In this document: piece by piece, positions 26,429-34,155 of the stretch
How positions within the stretch are numbered: the stretch's first letter is position 1
Layout of the letters: each line of letters begins with the position of its first letter
Source of the DNA: Anaerolineae bacterium
GTDB lineage: Bacteria > Chloroflexota > Anaerolineae > Aggregatilineales > Phototrophicaceae
DNA length: 34,155 bases
Direction: 5' to 3'
Assembly (NCBI GenBank): GCA_026645945.1
Contig: JAPKMO010000042.1
Location: 1-34,155, forward strand
Notes under the pieces: generated by a model
The model's database searches: none
Seen by the model: only the letters and a program-made list of their open reading frames with translations
Told to the model about the DNA's origin: nothing
Program-made: the position numbers and the translations under genes

Positions 26429-26977
26429 ATGACCATACCAAGCGCGCTTGATCCGGCTGTGGCTGTCAGAACGGCGCTGCCGGATGTTTTGTTGGATACC
26501 GTCGAATTTCGCGGCGAAACCACGCTGGTCGTGGCGCGGGAGCGCATCGCCGAGGTGGCGACCGTCGTGCGCGACACGCCAGGGCTGGTTTACAACTTCC
26601 TGTCGGACATCAGCGCCGTAGATTATTGGGAGCCTTATGGCGGCTGGGGCGAACGCCCGGAGCGGTTCGCCGTCTCCTATCATCTGCTGTCCATGCTTTA
26701 CAAACGGCGGCTGCGGCTGAAGGTGTATGTGCCGGAGGATGACCCGGTTGTGCCGACTATCATCGGCGTCTGGCCGGCGGCCAACTGGCTGGAGCGCGAG
26801 ATTCATGACCTGATGGGCATTCGTTTCGACGGCCACCCCGACCAGCGCCGTTTGATGCTGCCGGACGACTGGCAGGGACACCCCCACCGGCGCGATTATC
26901 CGCTGGGTTATGAAACCATCATGTTCTCGTTTAACGCCGACGAGATCATGAAACACAAACCTTTCGCCAAAGAGTGA
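26429..26977 (+). CDS. nuoC: NADH-quinone oxidoreductase subunit C
   Basis: 182 residues, corresponding to the 30-kDa subunit of the complex I peripheral arm. The signature WLEREIHDLMGIRFDGHPD is followed by RLMLPDDWQGHPHRRDYPLG near the C-terminus, as in other NuoC proteins. The frame is open upstream to 26348 inside nuoB, but the ATG at 26429 is preceded by AAGGA (26417-26421) at 7 nt and gives the normal family length. It is separate from nuoD, not fused as in some enterobacteria. It has no cofactor ligands and contributes to assembly of the quinone module. Confidence 0.95.
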   Translation: MTIPSALDPAVAVRTALPDVLLDTVEFRGETTLVVARERIAEVATVVRDTPGLVYNFLSDISAVDYWEPYGGWGERPERFAVSYHLLSMLYKRRLRLKVYVPEDDPVVPTIIGVWPAANWLEREIHDLMGIRFDGHPDQRRLMLPDDWQGHPHRRDYPLGYETIMFSFNADEIMKHKPFAKE

Positions 26978-27003
26978 CCCCGATCAAAGACAAGTGGTGA
27001 ATT

Positions 27004-28266
27004 ATGGTTCTACAGACTCCCGAAAAAGCCGGCGAAGTTTACAAATGGGAAGGCAGCGTTGAGGAATTAAAGGGGCTGGTTACGGAGCGCGCCATCACCG
27101 GCGAAACCATGCTGCTGAACATGGGGCCGCACCACCCCAGCACGCATGGGGTTCTGCGCCTGCTGCTGGAACTCGATGGCGAGGAAATCGTCTCCTGCCT
27201 GCCGGATGTCGGCTACCTGCACACCGGCATTGAAAAAAACATGGAACACAAGACGTATGAAAAATGCGTCACCCTCACCGACCGCATGGACTATCTGGCC
27301 CCGATGTCCAACAACCTGGCCTTCTGCCTGGCAGTGGAAAAGCTGGTAGACCTAGACGTGCCGGAGCGCGCGCAGATCATCCGCGTCATCTGCATGGAAT
27401 TAACGCGCCTCAACAGCCATCTGGTGTGGCTTGGCACGCACGCGCTGGACATGGGCGCGATGAGCGTGTTCCTGTACTGCTTCCGCGAGCGCGAGATCAT
27501 CCTGGAGATGTTCGAGATGCTCTCCGGCCAGCGTATGATGAGCAGTTACATCCGCCCCGGCGGCGTCTGGCGAGACATCCCGCCGGAGTTTATGCCCGCG
27601 CTGGAAAAATTCCTGGATTATATGCCGGGCAAAATTGACGACTACGAAAAACTGCTGACCAACAACCCGCTGTGGATTGACCGTACTCAGGGCATCGGCA
27701 TCATCGAACCGGACATGGCGATGGCCTGGGGTGTTTCCGGCCCCAGCCTGCGCGGCAGCGGCGTTAGTTGGGACATTCGTAAGGCCATGCCCTACAGCGG
27801 CTACGAACAGTACGACTTCAACGTGCCGGTGGGCGAACACGGCGACGTGTACGACCGTTTTTACGTGCGCGTGCTGGAAATGCGCGAAAGCGTGAAAATC
27901 CTCGGCCAGGCGCTCAAACGGCTGACCCCCAAAGGCCCGTTCCGCTCCGACAACCGCAAATTCGTACCGCCGCCCCGCAGCGAACTAGGGCAGAGCATGG
28001 AGGCGGTCATTCACCACTTCAAACTGTGGACGGAGGGCTTTAGCGCGCCGGACGAAGAAGTTTTTGCCGCCATCGAAAGCCCGCGCGGCGAGATCGGCTG
28101 TTACCTGCACGGGGCGGGCGACAACAAACCGCGCCGCGTCCACTTTAAAACACCGTCGTTTATGCACATCGCCGCCCTGCCGGTTATGAGTAAAGGCCAT
28201 TTGATCGCCGATCTGGTGGGCATCATCGGCAGTGTGGACATCGTACTGGGTGATTGTGATCGTTGA
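27004..28266 (+). CDS. nuoD: NADH-quinone oxidoreductase subunit D
   Basis: 420 residues. It is the 49-kDa subunit, related to the large subunit of NiFe hydrogenases, and forms the quinone-binding cavity with NuoB. Conserved segments include NMGPHHPSTHGVLRL (the hairpin that reaches the quinone site), DVGYLHTGIEKNMEH, YLAPMSNNLAF, ICMELTRLNSHLVWLG, SYIRPGGV and, at the C-terminus, MSKGHLIADLVGIIGSVDIVLGDCDR. The first 30 residues are less conserved. GGTGA lies just before the ATG at 27004. A palindromic repeat follows within 13 nt of the stop. Confidence 0.96.
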   Translation: MVLQTPEKAGEVYKWEGSVEELKGLVTERAITGETMLLNMGPHHPSTHGVLRLLLELDGEEIVSCLPDVGYLHTGIEKNMEHKTYEKCVTLTDRMDYLAPMSNNLAFCLAVEKLVDLDVPERAQIIRVICMELTRLNSHLVWLGTHALDMGAMSVFLYCFREREIILEMFEMLSGQRMMSSYIRPGGVWRDIPPEFMPALEKFLDYMPGKIDDYEKLLTNNPLWIDRTQGIGIIEPDMAMAWGVSGPSLRGSGVSWDIRKAMPYSGYEQYDFNVPVGEHGDVYDRFYVRVLEMRESVKILGQALKRLTPKGPFRSDNRKFVPPPRSELGQSMEAVIHHFKLWTEGFSAPDEEVFAAIESPRGEIGCYLHGAGDNKPRRVHFKTPSFMHIAALPVMSKGHLIADLVGIIGSVDIVLGDCDR

Positions 28267-28278
28267 TTTACGACAGCC

Positions 28279-28308
28279 GTAGGGGCGGGTTTACAAACCC
28301 GCCCTTAC
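28279..28308. repeat. Palindromic repeat (GTAGGGGCGGG family), copy 2, between nuoD and nuoE
   Basis: GTAGGGGCGGGTTT (28279-28292) pairs with AAACCCGCCCTTAC (28295-28308) over 14 bp with one G-T wobble and a 2-nt loop. It is nearly the same element as at 23786-23815. It lies 12 nt after nuoD and 16 nt before nuoE, inside the operon. It could therefore act on transcript stability or processing between the two cistrons rather than as a full terminator. Confidence 0.85.
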
Positions 28309-28324
28309 ATGAAGGAAATCATCT

Positions 28325-28819
28325 ATGGCTCTGAGCGATAAAAAATACGCGCAACGCATTGAGGCCGCCTTCGCCAAATACCCGGACAAACGCTCGGCGG
28401 TTATGCCGCTGCTGTATCTGGCGCAGGAGGAGTACGGTTGGGTCAGCCCGGAGGGCATCCAGGAAGTGGCCGACCTGTGCGACATGGACCCGACCCAGGT
28501 CAAATCCATCGCCGGGTTTTACACCATGTACTCGGAAAAGCCGAAAGGTAAATACTGGCTTCAGGTTTGCACCGACCTAGCCTGCGCCCTGCGCGGAGCG
28601 GACGAGTTTTACGAGCAGTTGAAAGCCGAACTGAGGGTAGACGACGGCGGCACGACCGAGGACGGCCTGTTCACCGTCGAGCATGTGATGTGCCTGGCGG
28701 CCTGCGACAAAGCGCCCATGCTCCAGTGCAACTTCCACTTTATGGAAAACCTGGATATGGACAAAATGCGCGCCTGGATTGCCGAAAAGCGGGCCGAAGC
28801 GGCCAAGACCAAGAAGTGA
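28325..28819 (+). CDS. nuoE: NADH-quinone oxidoreductase subunit E
   Basis: 164 residues with a thioredoxin-like [2Fe-2S] domain, the 24-kDa subunit that carries cluster N1a. The ligands are C82 and C87 (VCTDLACALRG) and C123 and C127 (HVMCLAACDKAP), with the expected spacing. The N-terminal helical part (YPDKRSAVMPLLYLAQEEYGW, split across 19-39) is typical of the family. It works with NuoF and NuoG in the NADH-oxidising module. AAGGA lies upstream of the ATG at 28325. It is flanked on both sides by palindromic repeats. Confidence 0.95.
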   Translation: MALSDKKYAQRIEAAFAKYPDKRSAVMPLLYLAQEEYGWVSPEGIQEVADLCDMDPTQVKSIAGFYTMYSEKPKGKYWLQVCTDLACALRGADEFYEQLKAELRVDDGGTTEDGLFTVEHVMCLAACDKAPMLQCNFHFMENLDMDKMRAWIAEKRAEAAKTKK

Positions 28820-28880
28820 CGAGGGATGAGGCACGAGGTATGCGTTTTAGCACGCTCATCCCTCATGCCTCGTCCCTCAT
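28819..28880. repeat. Long imperfect palindrome of GAGG-rich units between nuoE and nuoF
   Basis: The arms 28819-28844 and 28853-28880 can pair over about 26 bp with a few mismatches; the loop is TTTTAGCA. The left arm is built from repeating purine-rich units (GAGGGATGAGG, then ACGAGG), the right arm from their complements. The structure fills most of the 89-nt gap between nuoE and nuoF and overlaps the last base of the nuoE stop. It encodes nothing plausible. It is unrelated in sequence to the GTAGGGGCGGG palindromes. Confidence 0.75.
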
Positions 28881-28908
28881 ACCTTAAAAACTGGGGCGAG
28901 AAACCATT

Positions 28909-30210
28909 ATGCAGCATATCCTGTTACGCGGACGAGATATACCGGACATCTGGAAGTTTGATGTTTACGTCAAAAACGGCGGCTACGAGGCGTTCAAAAA
29001 AGCCCTGGGCATGGAACCAAAGGCCGTCATTGACGAGGTGAAAGCCTCCAACCTGCGCGGGCGCGGCGGCGCGGGTTTCCCCACCGGCCTTAAATGGAGC
29101 TTCATCCCGCAGAGCGAGCCGGTCAAATATGTGGCCGTTAACGCCGACGAGAGCGAAACTGGCACGTTTAAAGACCGCGAAATTATGGAAACCAACCCGC
29201 ACCAGTTGATCGAAGGCGCGCTGATCTGCGCCTGGGCCATCCAGGCGAAGGCGGTGTACATCTACCTGCGCGGCGAGTTCTGGGACCTAGCGCACGACCT
29301 GGACAAACGCATCGAAGAAGCCCGCCAGGCCGGTTTCATCGGCCAGAACATCCAGGGTACGGGCTGGTCGTGCGAGGTTCATACCCACCTGGGCGCGGGG
29401 GCGTACATCTGCGGCGAGGAAAGCGCCCTGCTCAACAGCCTGGAAGGCAAGCTGGGGCAGCCGCGCGTGCGTCCGCCCTTCCCGGCGCAAAAAGGCGGCG
29501 GCCTGTACGGCGAACCGACGGTCGTCAACAACGTCGAAACACTGACCAATGTCCCCTGGATTATCGCCAACGGCGCAGACGCCTATAAAAAGATCGGCAC
29601 AGAACAGAGCGCCGGCCCGAAAATTTTCTGCGTCAGCGGGCATGTCGTCAAACCGGGCAATTACGAGCTGCCGCTGGGCATCACCCTGCGCGAGCTGCTT
29701 TACGACCATGCCGGCGGCGTGCCGGACGGCAAAGCCATGAAGGCCATCCTGCCGTCGGGCGGTTCGGGTCCGATCATCCCCGCCACCGACGCCGTTCTGG
29801 ATACGCCCCTGACTTACGAAGACCTGGGCAAAATCGGTTCGATCCTGGGGTCGGCCTCCATCATCGTTATGGACGAAACGGTGGACATCACCTGGGTGGC
29901 CGCTAAAGTGACTAAGTTTTTCAAACACGAAAGCTGCGGCAAATGCACCCCCTGCCGGGAAGGCACCTACTGGCTGGATAAAGTCCTCGACCGGATTATG
30001 GCCGGGCAGGCGCGGCTCTCGGACATCGAACTGATTGACAGCATCGCCAAAAATATGCAGGGTGTAACGCTGTGCGCGCTGGGGGACTTCGCCGCCAACC
30101 CGATCATCTACACCATCAAAAACTTCCGGGACGATTTTATGCAGCACGTCCAGAAGGCAGAAAACAAACCCGCGCCCAGAACGCGCCAGGCCGCGCCGGC
30201 GGGGGATTAA
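28909..30210 (+). CDS. nuoF: NADH-quinone oxidoreductase subunit F
   Basis: 433 residues. It is the 51-kDa subunit that binds NADH and FMN. The NADH-binding glycine-rich segment is LRGRGGAGFPTGLKW (49-63). The FMN region includes NADESETGTFKDR (78-90) and GAGAYICGEESALLNSLEG (163-181 split). The N3 [4Fe-4S] ligands are C343, C346 and C349 (SCGKCTPCREG) and C389 (TLCALGD). All key residues are present. It starts after the long palindrome and ends 9 nt before a small TPR-like gene. Confidence 0.96.
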   Translation: MQHILLRGRDIPDIWKFDVYVKNGGYEAFKKALGMEPKAVIDEVKASNLRGRGGAGFPTGLKWSFIPQSEPVKYVAVNADESETGTFKDREIMETNPHQLIEGALICAWAIQAKAVYIYLRGEFWDLAHDLDKRIEEARQAGFIGQNIQGTGWSCEVHTHLGAGAYICGEESALLNSLEGKLGQPRVRPPFPAQKGGGLYGEPTVVNNVETLTNVPWIIANGADAYKKIGTEQSAGPKIFCVSGHVVKPGNYELPLGITLRELLYDHAGGVPDGKAMKAILPSGGSGPIIPATDAVLDTPLTYEDLGKIGSILGSASIIVMDETVDITWVAAKVTKFFKHESCGKCTPCREGTYWLDKVLDRIMAGQARLSDIELIDSIAKNMQGVTLCALGDFAANPIIYTIKNFRDDFMQHVQKAENKPAPRTRQAAPAGD

Positions 30211-30219
30211 AAGCGGCGT

Positions 30220-30663
30220 ATGACCAACGAAAGCGGGCCGCTCATCCACAGCCACCCCGTCGAACTGGACAGCCCTAACGAGCAGGAGACTGTCGAGACC
30301 GGCACAGAGGCCGCTCCCCACCCGCCGGACACCCTCGGCGCATGGCTGCGGCGGCTGTTTGCCCGCCGGGACGAAACCGGCAGTGCGGCGCGGCTGGAAG
30401 AACTGAACCGCATGATCGAATACCATCCGGAAGCGGCGGTGAACTACCTGTTCCGGGGCGAACTGCGCCTTAAAAATGCCGATTACGAAAACGCCGCCGC
30501 CGATTTTCGCCGCGCGGTCGAACTGGCGGGGGACGAACTGGAACGGACGGATTGGGGATTGGTCGCGCAAACACTGCGCGACCGGGCGCTGGCCGGCCTG
30601 CAAAAAGCCGAGCGCCACTTGACCGTCAAAAATGCTGGCGGGGACATTCCCCCCGCCGGCTGA
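30220..30663 (+). CDS. Small TPR-like protein inside the nuo operon
   Basis: 147 residues, not a known complex I subunit. Residues 1-40 are polar and acidic and probably disordered. A basic amphipathic stretch follows (AWLRRLFARRDE, about 43-54). The second half (about 56-135) is helical with a TPR-like repeat: AAVNYLFRGELRLKNADYENAAADFRRAVEL, with the Gly/Ala/Tyr spacing of a tetratricopeptide unit (positions about 70-101), followed by another helix pair. It starts 9 nt after nuoF with no strong ribosome binding site and precedes nuoG by 74 nt. By position it may help to assemble or regulate the NADH module; this is inference. The codon use matches its neighbours, which supports a real gene. 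Confidence 0.7.
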   Translation: MTNESGPLIHSHPVELDSPNEQETVETGTEAAPHPPDTLGAWLRRLFARRDETGSAARLEELNRMIEYHPEAAVNYLFRGELRLKNADYENAAADFRRAVELAGDELERTDWGLVAQTLRDRALAGLQKAERHLTVKNAGGDIPPAG

Positions 30664-30737
30664 ATTTTCGTATTTGAGGCGGAATTCGCTAAACTAAACG
30701 CACGTTTTCGAGCAGCGTTGTGACGACCGAGGCGACG

Positions 30738-33221
30738 ATGACCCATACGGTAAAAATCATCATCAATGACCAGATATACGAAGTCCCCGCCGGGATGAAC
30801 CTAGTAGACACGGCCAAGTGGTACGCGGGCGACGACATCCCGGTTTTTTGCTACCACCCCAAAATGGAGCCAGTTGGCATGTGCCGGATGTGCCTGGTGG
30901 AAATGGGGACGATTGAAAAAGACCGCGCTACCGGTCAGGTCGTCCTCGATGAGAGCGGCCAGCCGAAAGTGCGCTGGATGCCCAAACTGCAAACCGCCTG
31001 CACCACCACCGTCAGCGACGGGCTGGTGATCCGCACGCAAACGCAGCAGGTGGAGGATGCGCGCCAGAATGTGGTGGAGTTTCTGCTCACCAGCCACCCG
31101 CTCGACTGCCCCATCTGCGACAAAGGCGGCGAATGCCCGCTGCAAAACCTGACGATGGCGCATGGGCCGGGCGTCAGCCGGATGGAATTTTCCGACAAAA
31201 TGCGCCTGGACAAACACGTGCCACTGGGCGACCTGATCTTTTTGGACGAAGAACGCTGCATCCAGTGCGCGCGCTGCGTGCGCTTCCAGGATGAGGTGGT
31301 CGGCGACGACGTGCTGGCCTTCCACGAACGCGGGCGCAGCTTGCAAATCATCACCAACAGCGAGCCGGGTTTTGACACCTACTTCTCCGGCAATACCACC
31401 GACATCTGTCCGGTCGGCGCGCTGACCACCGCCGACTTCCGCTTCGGCGCGCGCCCCTGGGAACTGACCGAAGTGCCAAGCATCTGCCCTCACTGCCCGG
31501 TCGGCTGCAATATCAGCCTCAGCACCCGGCTTGACCGCGACTTCGGTGGCAAAACGCTCATCAAGCGGGTGATGCCGCGCCAGAATGAGATGGTCAACGA
31601 AATCTGGATTTGCGACAAGGGGCGCTTCGGCCATCACTTCAGCCGCAGTGAAGACCGCCTGGAAGACCCGCTGGTGCGCGAACGCAGCGGCAGCCTGTTC
31701 GCCAAACCCTGGGCGAACGCGCTGGCCGCCGCCGCGGAGGCACTCAAGGCTGCCGGGGACGACGTGGCCGCTCTCGCCGGCAGCGGCATGAGCAACGAAG
31801 ACCTATGGGCGCTGCGGCAGCTTGTGGCCGGGTTGGGCAGCCAGCGCCTGGGCGCGTGGCCGCCGACCCATGCCGGGGCGGAAGTGGCCGCCCAGGTTGG
31901 CGTCGGCGCAGGCACAAACCTGGGGCAACTTGGGCGCGGTGACGTTGTGCTGGTGATCGCCAGCGACCTGGAAGAAGAAGCGCCTATCTGGCGGCTGCGG
32001 CTTAAACAGGCCGCCGACCGGGGCGCGTTCCTGCTGGTGATGAACGCCCGCCCCACCCGCATGGACGATTTCGCCGCCCAAACCATTCATTACGAAACCG
32101 GCGCGGCTGTTCAGGCATTGCAGGCGCTAAAGGATACCGACACCTGGAAGCATCTGGCCGAAGCGCGTAACCTGGTGATCGTCGCCGGCGCGGAAGGGCT
32201 GTCTCTGGACGGCAGCCGCGCGCTGGCGGGGGCCGCCGCCAATATCCTGCTGGAAACCGGGCATGTGGGCAAGGCCAACAGCGGCCTGCTGGCCGTCTTG
32301 CCCGGCGCGAACGCGATGGGTTTACATTACCTGGGCTTCACGCCGGAGGCGGCACTGGACATCATGCACAACCCGCCCAAAGCCCTGATCGTCGCCCAGG
32401 CCGATCTGCTGCTGGACGACCCGGCGGCGGCGCAGTGGCTGGCGAAGGTCGAAACGATCATCAGCCTCGACCTGTTCGCCAGCGAATTGACGCAGCGGTT
32501 CGCAGCGGTCGCCCTACCCATCCAGAGTTTTGCCGAGCGCGACGGCTCTTACGTGAACGGTGAGCGGCGCGTGCAGCGGTTTTATACCGCGCAGGGGCCG
32601 ATGGGTCAGGCGCTGCCGGCCTGGCAGGCGCTTTCGCGGCTGGGCGAACAGCTCGGCCAGGGGCGGGCGAAGCTCTCTGCCGCCGCCATGATGGTAGAGA
32701 TCGCCCAGAACGTGCCGGCCTTCGCCGGGATCAGCTTCAAAGAACTGGCGAAGGTCGAACGGCAGTACCCCGATGTGGGCGGCAAAGACCTGTATTACGG
32801 CGGCACGGCCTACCGCAACCGGGGCGGCCTGGGTATTCAAATCCCCACCGCTGCCGACCAGGGACAGACTATCCCGCCGTTTGATGTGACGGCGGTCGAA
32901 ACGCCCAAAACACGCGGCAAGCTGGTGATCGTGCCGTCGGTGCGCCTGTACAACCGCGAGCGCACCTTCCGCCCCAGCACGCCGGTTCATGCCCGCGTGC
33001 CGGAAGCCTACGCCGAGATCAACAGCGCCGACGCGAAAAAACTGGGCATCCAGGACGGCGACACGGTAGAAATCATCGTCCAGAACGCCCCGGCGCTGCG
33101 CGTGCGCGCCCACGTTAACGGCGGCGCGCCAAAGGGGACGGTGATCGTGCCGCGCCATTTAAGCGATACCGCCGCGCCGCTGGCGGTCACGGTTGGCGAA
33201 GTCAGTAAAGCCGAAGGTTGA
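30738..33221 (+). CDS. nuoG: NADH-quinone oxidoreductase subunit G
   Basis: 827 residues from ATG 30738, which has GAGG at 30729-30732. A GTG at 30720 is in frame but lacks a binding site. Iron-sulfur ligands seen: N1b C38, C49, C52, C88; N5 H120, C124, C127, C133; N4 C174, C177, C180, C224; and an extra N7-type set C250, C253, C257, C292. The gap from C52 to C88 is longer than usual because of a small insert (about 58-80). The rest is a molybdopterin oxidoreductase-like domain without an obvious active-site ligand, and a C-terminal dinucleotide-binding-like barrel (about 720-827, with AEINSADAKKLGIQDGDTVEI). It carries electrons from NuoE/F toward NuoB. Confidence 0.95.
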   Translation: MTHTVKIIINDQIYEVPAGMNLVDTAKWYAGDDIPVFCYHPKMEPVGMCRMCLVEMGTIEKDRATGQVVLDESGQPKVRWMPKLQTACTTTVSDGLVIRTQTQQVEDARQNVVEFLLTSHPLDCPICDKGGECPLQNLTMAHGPGVSRMEFSDKMRLDKHVPLGDLIFLDEERCIQCARCVRFQDEVVGDDVLAFHERGRSLQIITNSEPGFDTYFSGNTTDICPVGALTTADFRFGARPWELTEVPSICPHCPVGCNISLSTRLDRDFGGKTLIKRVMPRQNEMVNEIWICDKGRFGHHFSRSEDRLEDPLVRERSGSLFAKPWANALAAAAEALKAAGDDVAALAGSGMSNEDLWALRQLVAGLGSQRLGAWPPTHAGAEVAAQVGVGAGTNLGQLGRGDVVLVIASDLEEEAPIWRLRLKQAADRGAFLLVMNARPTRMDDFAAQTIHYETGAAVQALQALKDTDTWKHLAEARNLVIVAGAEGLSLDGSRALAGAAANILLETGHVGKANSGLLAVLPGANAMGLHYLGFTPEAALDIMHNPPKALIVAQADLLLDDPAAAQWLAKVETIISLDLFASELTQRFAAVALPIQSFAERDGSYVNGERRVQRFYTAQGPMGQALPAWQALSRLGEQLGQGRAKLSAAAMMVEIAQNVPAFAGISFKELAKVERQYPDVGGKDLYYGGTAYRNRGGLGIQIPTAADQGQTIPPFDVTAVETPKTRGKLVIVPSVRLYNRERTFRPSTPVHARVPEAYAEINSADAKKLGIQDGDTVEIIVQNAPALRVRAHVNGGAPKGTVIVPRHLSDTAAPLAVTVGEVSKAEG

Positions 33222-33226
33222 AACCT

Positions 33227-34155
33227 ATGAATGTCAAGCGCACCCTCATTTTAATCGTCGGACTGCTGTTCGGCATCTGGCTCGTCCTGAACGTGCTGAA
33301 CGCGCCGATGGACACGCTGCCTAAGCTGGTGATCCTGGCGCTGGCCGCCGTGATCGTCGGGGCAGTTTCGCTGCTGCGGCGTCCGCTGGTGACGCTGATT
33401 GTGCTGGCGGTGCTGGCCGTGTTGATCGTCATTGGCATCAACCTGGAAGCCATCATCACCGGCGCGGGTAACGTCCTGACCTATATCTTCAGCCCGGAAA
33501 GCCGCGTCGAACCCGGACAGGTAGTGGTGTGTTCACAGGACTCCGCCTGTTCGACCATCTGGTCGTTCGGGTTCTCGCTGCTGCTGCTGCTGGGTTTCAT
33601 CACCGGGTTCGCTTATACCACGCTGCTGGAGCGGCGCTTCGTGGCCTGGTTCCAGCACCGCGTCGGGCCGAACCGGGTGGGGCCGCTGGGGCTGCTCCAG
33701 CCCCTGGCAGACGCGATCAAGCTGATCTTCAAAGAGGACATCGTGCCGCAAAAAGCCTATTTCTGGGTGTGGCTGATTTCCCCCCTGCTGAAAGTCGTGC
33801 CGGTGCTGCTGGTGCTGGGCGTCATTCCGCTGGGGCCGAACCTGCTCATCCCCTGGTTCGACGGCCAATGGTACGAAGTGTCGCTGGCGCTGGCCGACCT
33901 CAACGTGGGCGTGCTGTGGCTGCTGGCGATCACCAGCATCGGCACTTACGGCATCGTGCTGGCGGGCTGGTCAAGCAACAACAAATACGCCATGCTGGGC
34001 GGCCTGCGTTCGACGGCGCAGATGATTAGCTACGAACTGAGCCTGGGGCTGACGATGGCCGTGCCGGTGATGATCGTCGGCAGCATGAACCTGAAGGACA
34101 TCGTGAACGCCCAGGCCGCGCCGCCGGTGATAAGCTGGTTTGTGTTTCAAAACCA
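33227..34155 (+). CDS. nuoH: NADH-quinone oxidoreductase subunit H (partial, with N-terminal extension)
   Basis: The frame is open from ATG 33227 to the window end (309 codons), so the C-terminus is missing. NuoH motifs begin at about residue 133: [21 protein letters not shown] (split, 133-153), [16 protein letters not shown], then [32 protein letters not shown]. NuoH is the membrane subunit linking the quinone site to the proton pumps. Family members usually start only about 15-30 residues before the ERR motif (135-137 here). This one has about 110 extra residues with three hydrophobic segments (about 6-24, 33-49, 54-71), then a loop with two cysteines (C102, C108). A GTG near 33524 could start a normal-length NuoH, but the open frame and hydrophobic pattern favour one long protein. 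Confidence 0.92.
   Translation, partial: MNVKRTLILIVGLLFGIWLVLNVLNAPMDTLPKLVILALAAVIVGAVSLLRRPLVTLIVLAVLAVLIVIGINLEAIITGAGNVLTYIFSPESRVEPGQVVVCSQDSACSTIWSFGFSLLLLLGFITGFAYTTLLERRFVAWFQHRVGPNRVGPLGLLQPLADAIKLIFKEDIVPQKAYFWVWLISPLLKVVPVLLVLGVIPLGPNLLIPWFDGQWYEVSLALADLNVGVLWLLAITSIGTYGIVLAGWSSNNKYAMLGGLRSTAQMISYELSLGLTMAVPVMIVGSMNLKDIVNAQAAPPVISWFVFQN

Noticed and set aside
28826..28908. Short open frames running through the nuoE/nuoF gap on both strands
   Set aside because: They translate a palindromic repeat (RGMRDE-like and SLIPHASS-like peptides) and show no sign of being genes.
29287..30618. A 443-codon minus-strand frame opposite nuoF and the TPR-like gene
   Set aside because: It is a codon-bias shadow of nuoF with no recognisable domain.

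Overview
The window looks like a chromosomal segment of a Chloroflexota bacterium, probably Anaerolineae-like. The basis is family-level: a GC-rich genome, a very long multi-GAF/PAS histidine kinase, a single-chain (alpha-beta fused) glycyl-tRNA synthetase, a DnaG zinc site with a CFGAC-type spacing, a dnaG-rpoD pair, a Uma2 nuclease, dispersed palindromes, and a complex I operon with NuoE/F/G. The phylum is an inference; no 16S rRNA gene is present. I saw no tRNA, rRNA, CRISPR array or intact insertion sequence.

Positions 1-11500 (+) form a compact signalling block. It holds the tail of a probable ABC substrate-binding protein, a 2614-residue membrane sensor kinase (Cache, HAMP, seven GAF-type and five PAS modules, HisKA, HATPase), a 708-residue protein that joins a threonine synthase-like PLP enzyme to two receiver domains, a stand-alone receiver, and a tandem-GNAT acetyltransferase. 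Gaps are 30, 12 and 40 nt, then a 4-nt overlap, so they are probably co-transcribed. The kinase carries no receiver of its own and the three receivers lie directly downstream. This suggests a phosphorelay that acts on, or is scaffolded by, a metabolic PLP enzyme. It is the best candidate here for an undescribed system.

Positions 11489-14563 (-) hold a ROK-family sugar kinase lacking the usual zinc cysteines, FabH, a small one-helix membrane protein, and an ECF-type sigma factor. The last two are translationally coupled and may be a sigma/anti-sigma pair. Between the sigma gene and glyS (14564-14738) lie divergent promoter-like elements and a perfect 9-bp dyad. The fused glyS follows (14739-17750, +), converging on a NERD-domain superfamily I helicase (17775-19787, -) whose 3' end contains two overlapping, mutually exclusive hairpins.

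From 20013 onward everything is on the + strand: dnaG, rpoD (with a large insert between sigma regions 1.2 and 2), a palindromic repeat, a Uma2-family nuclease, and a Nudix-GNAT fusion. Then come a TTGACA-containing promoter region and the complex I operon nuoA-B-C-D-E-F, a small TPR-like gene, nuoG, and nuoH, which runs off the window end. Two different palindromic repeats sit inside the nuo operon (nuoD/nuoE and nuoE/nuoF). NuoH has an unusual N-terminal extension of about 110 residues with extra membrane helices. No gene-free stretch exceeds about 225 bp.
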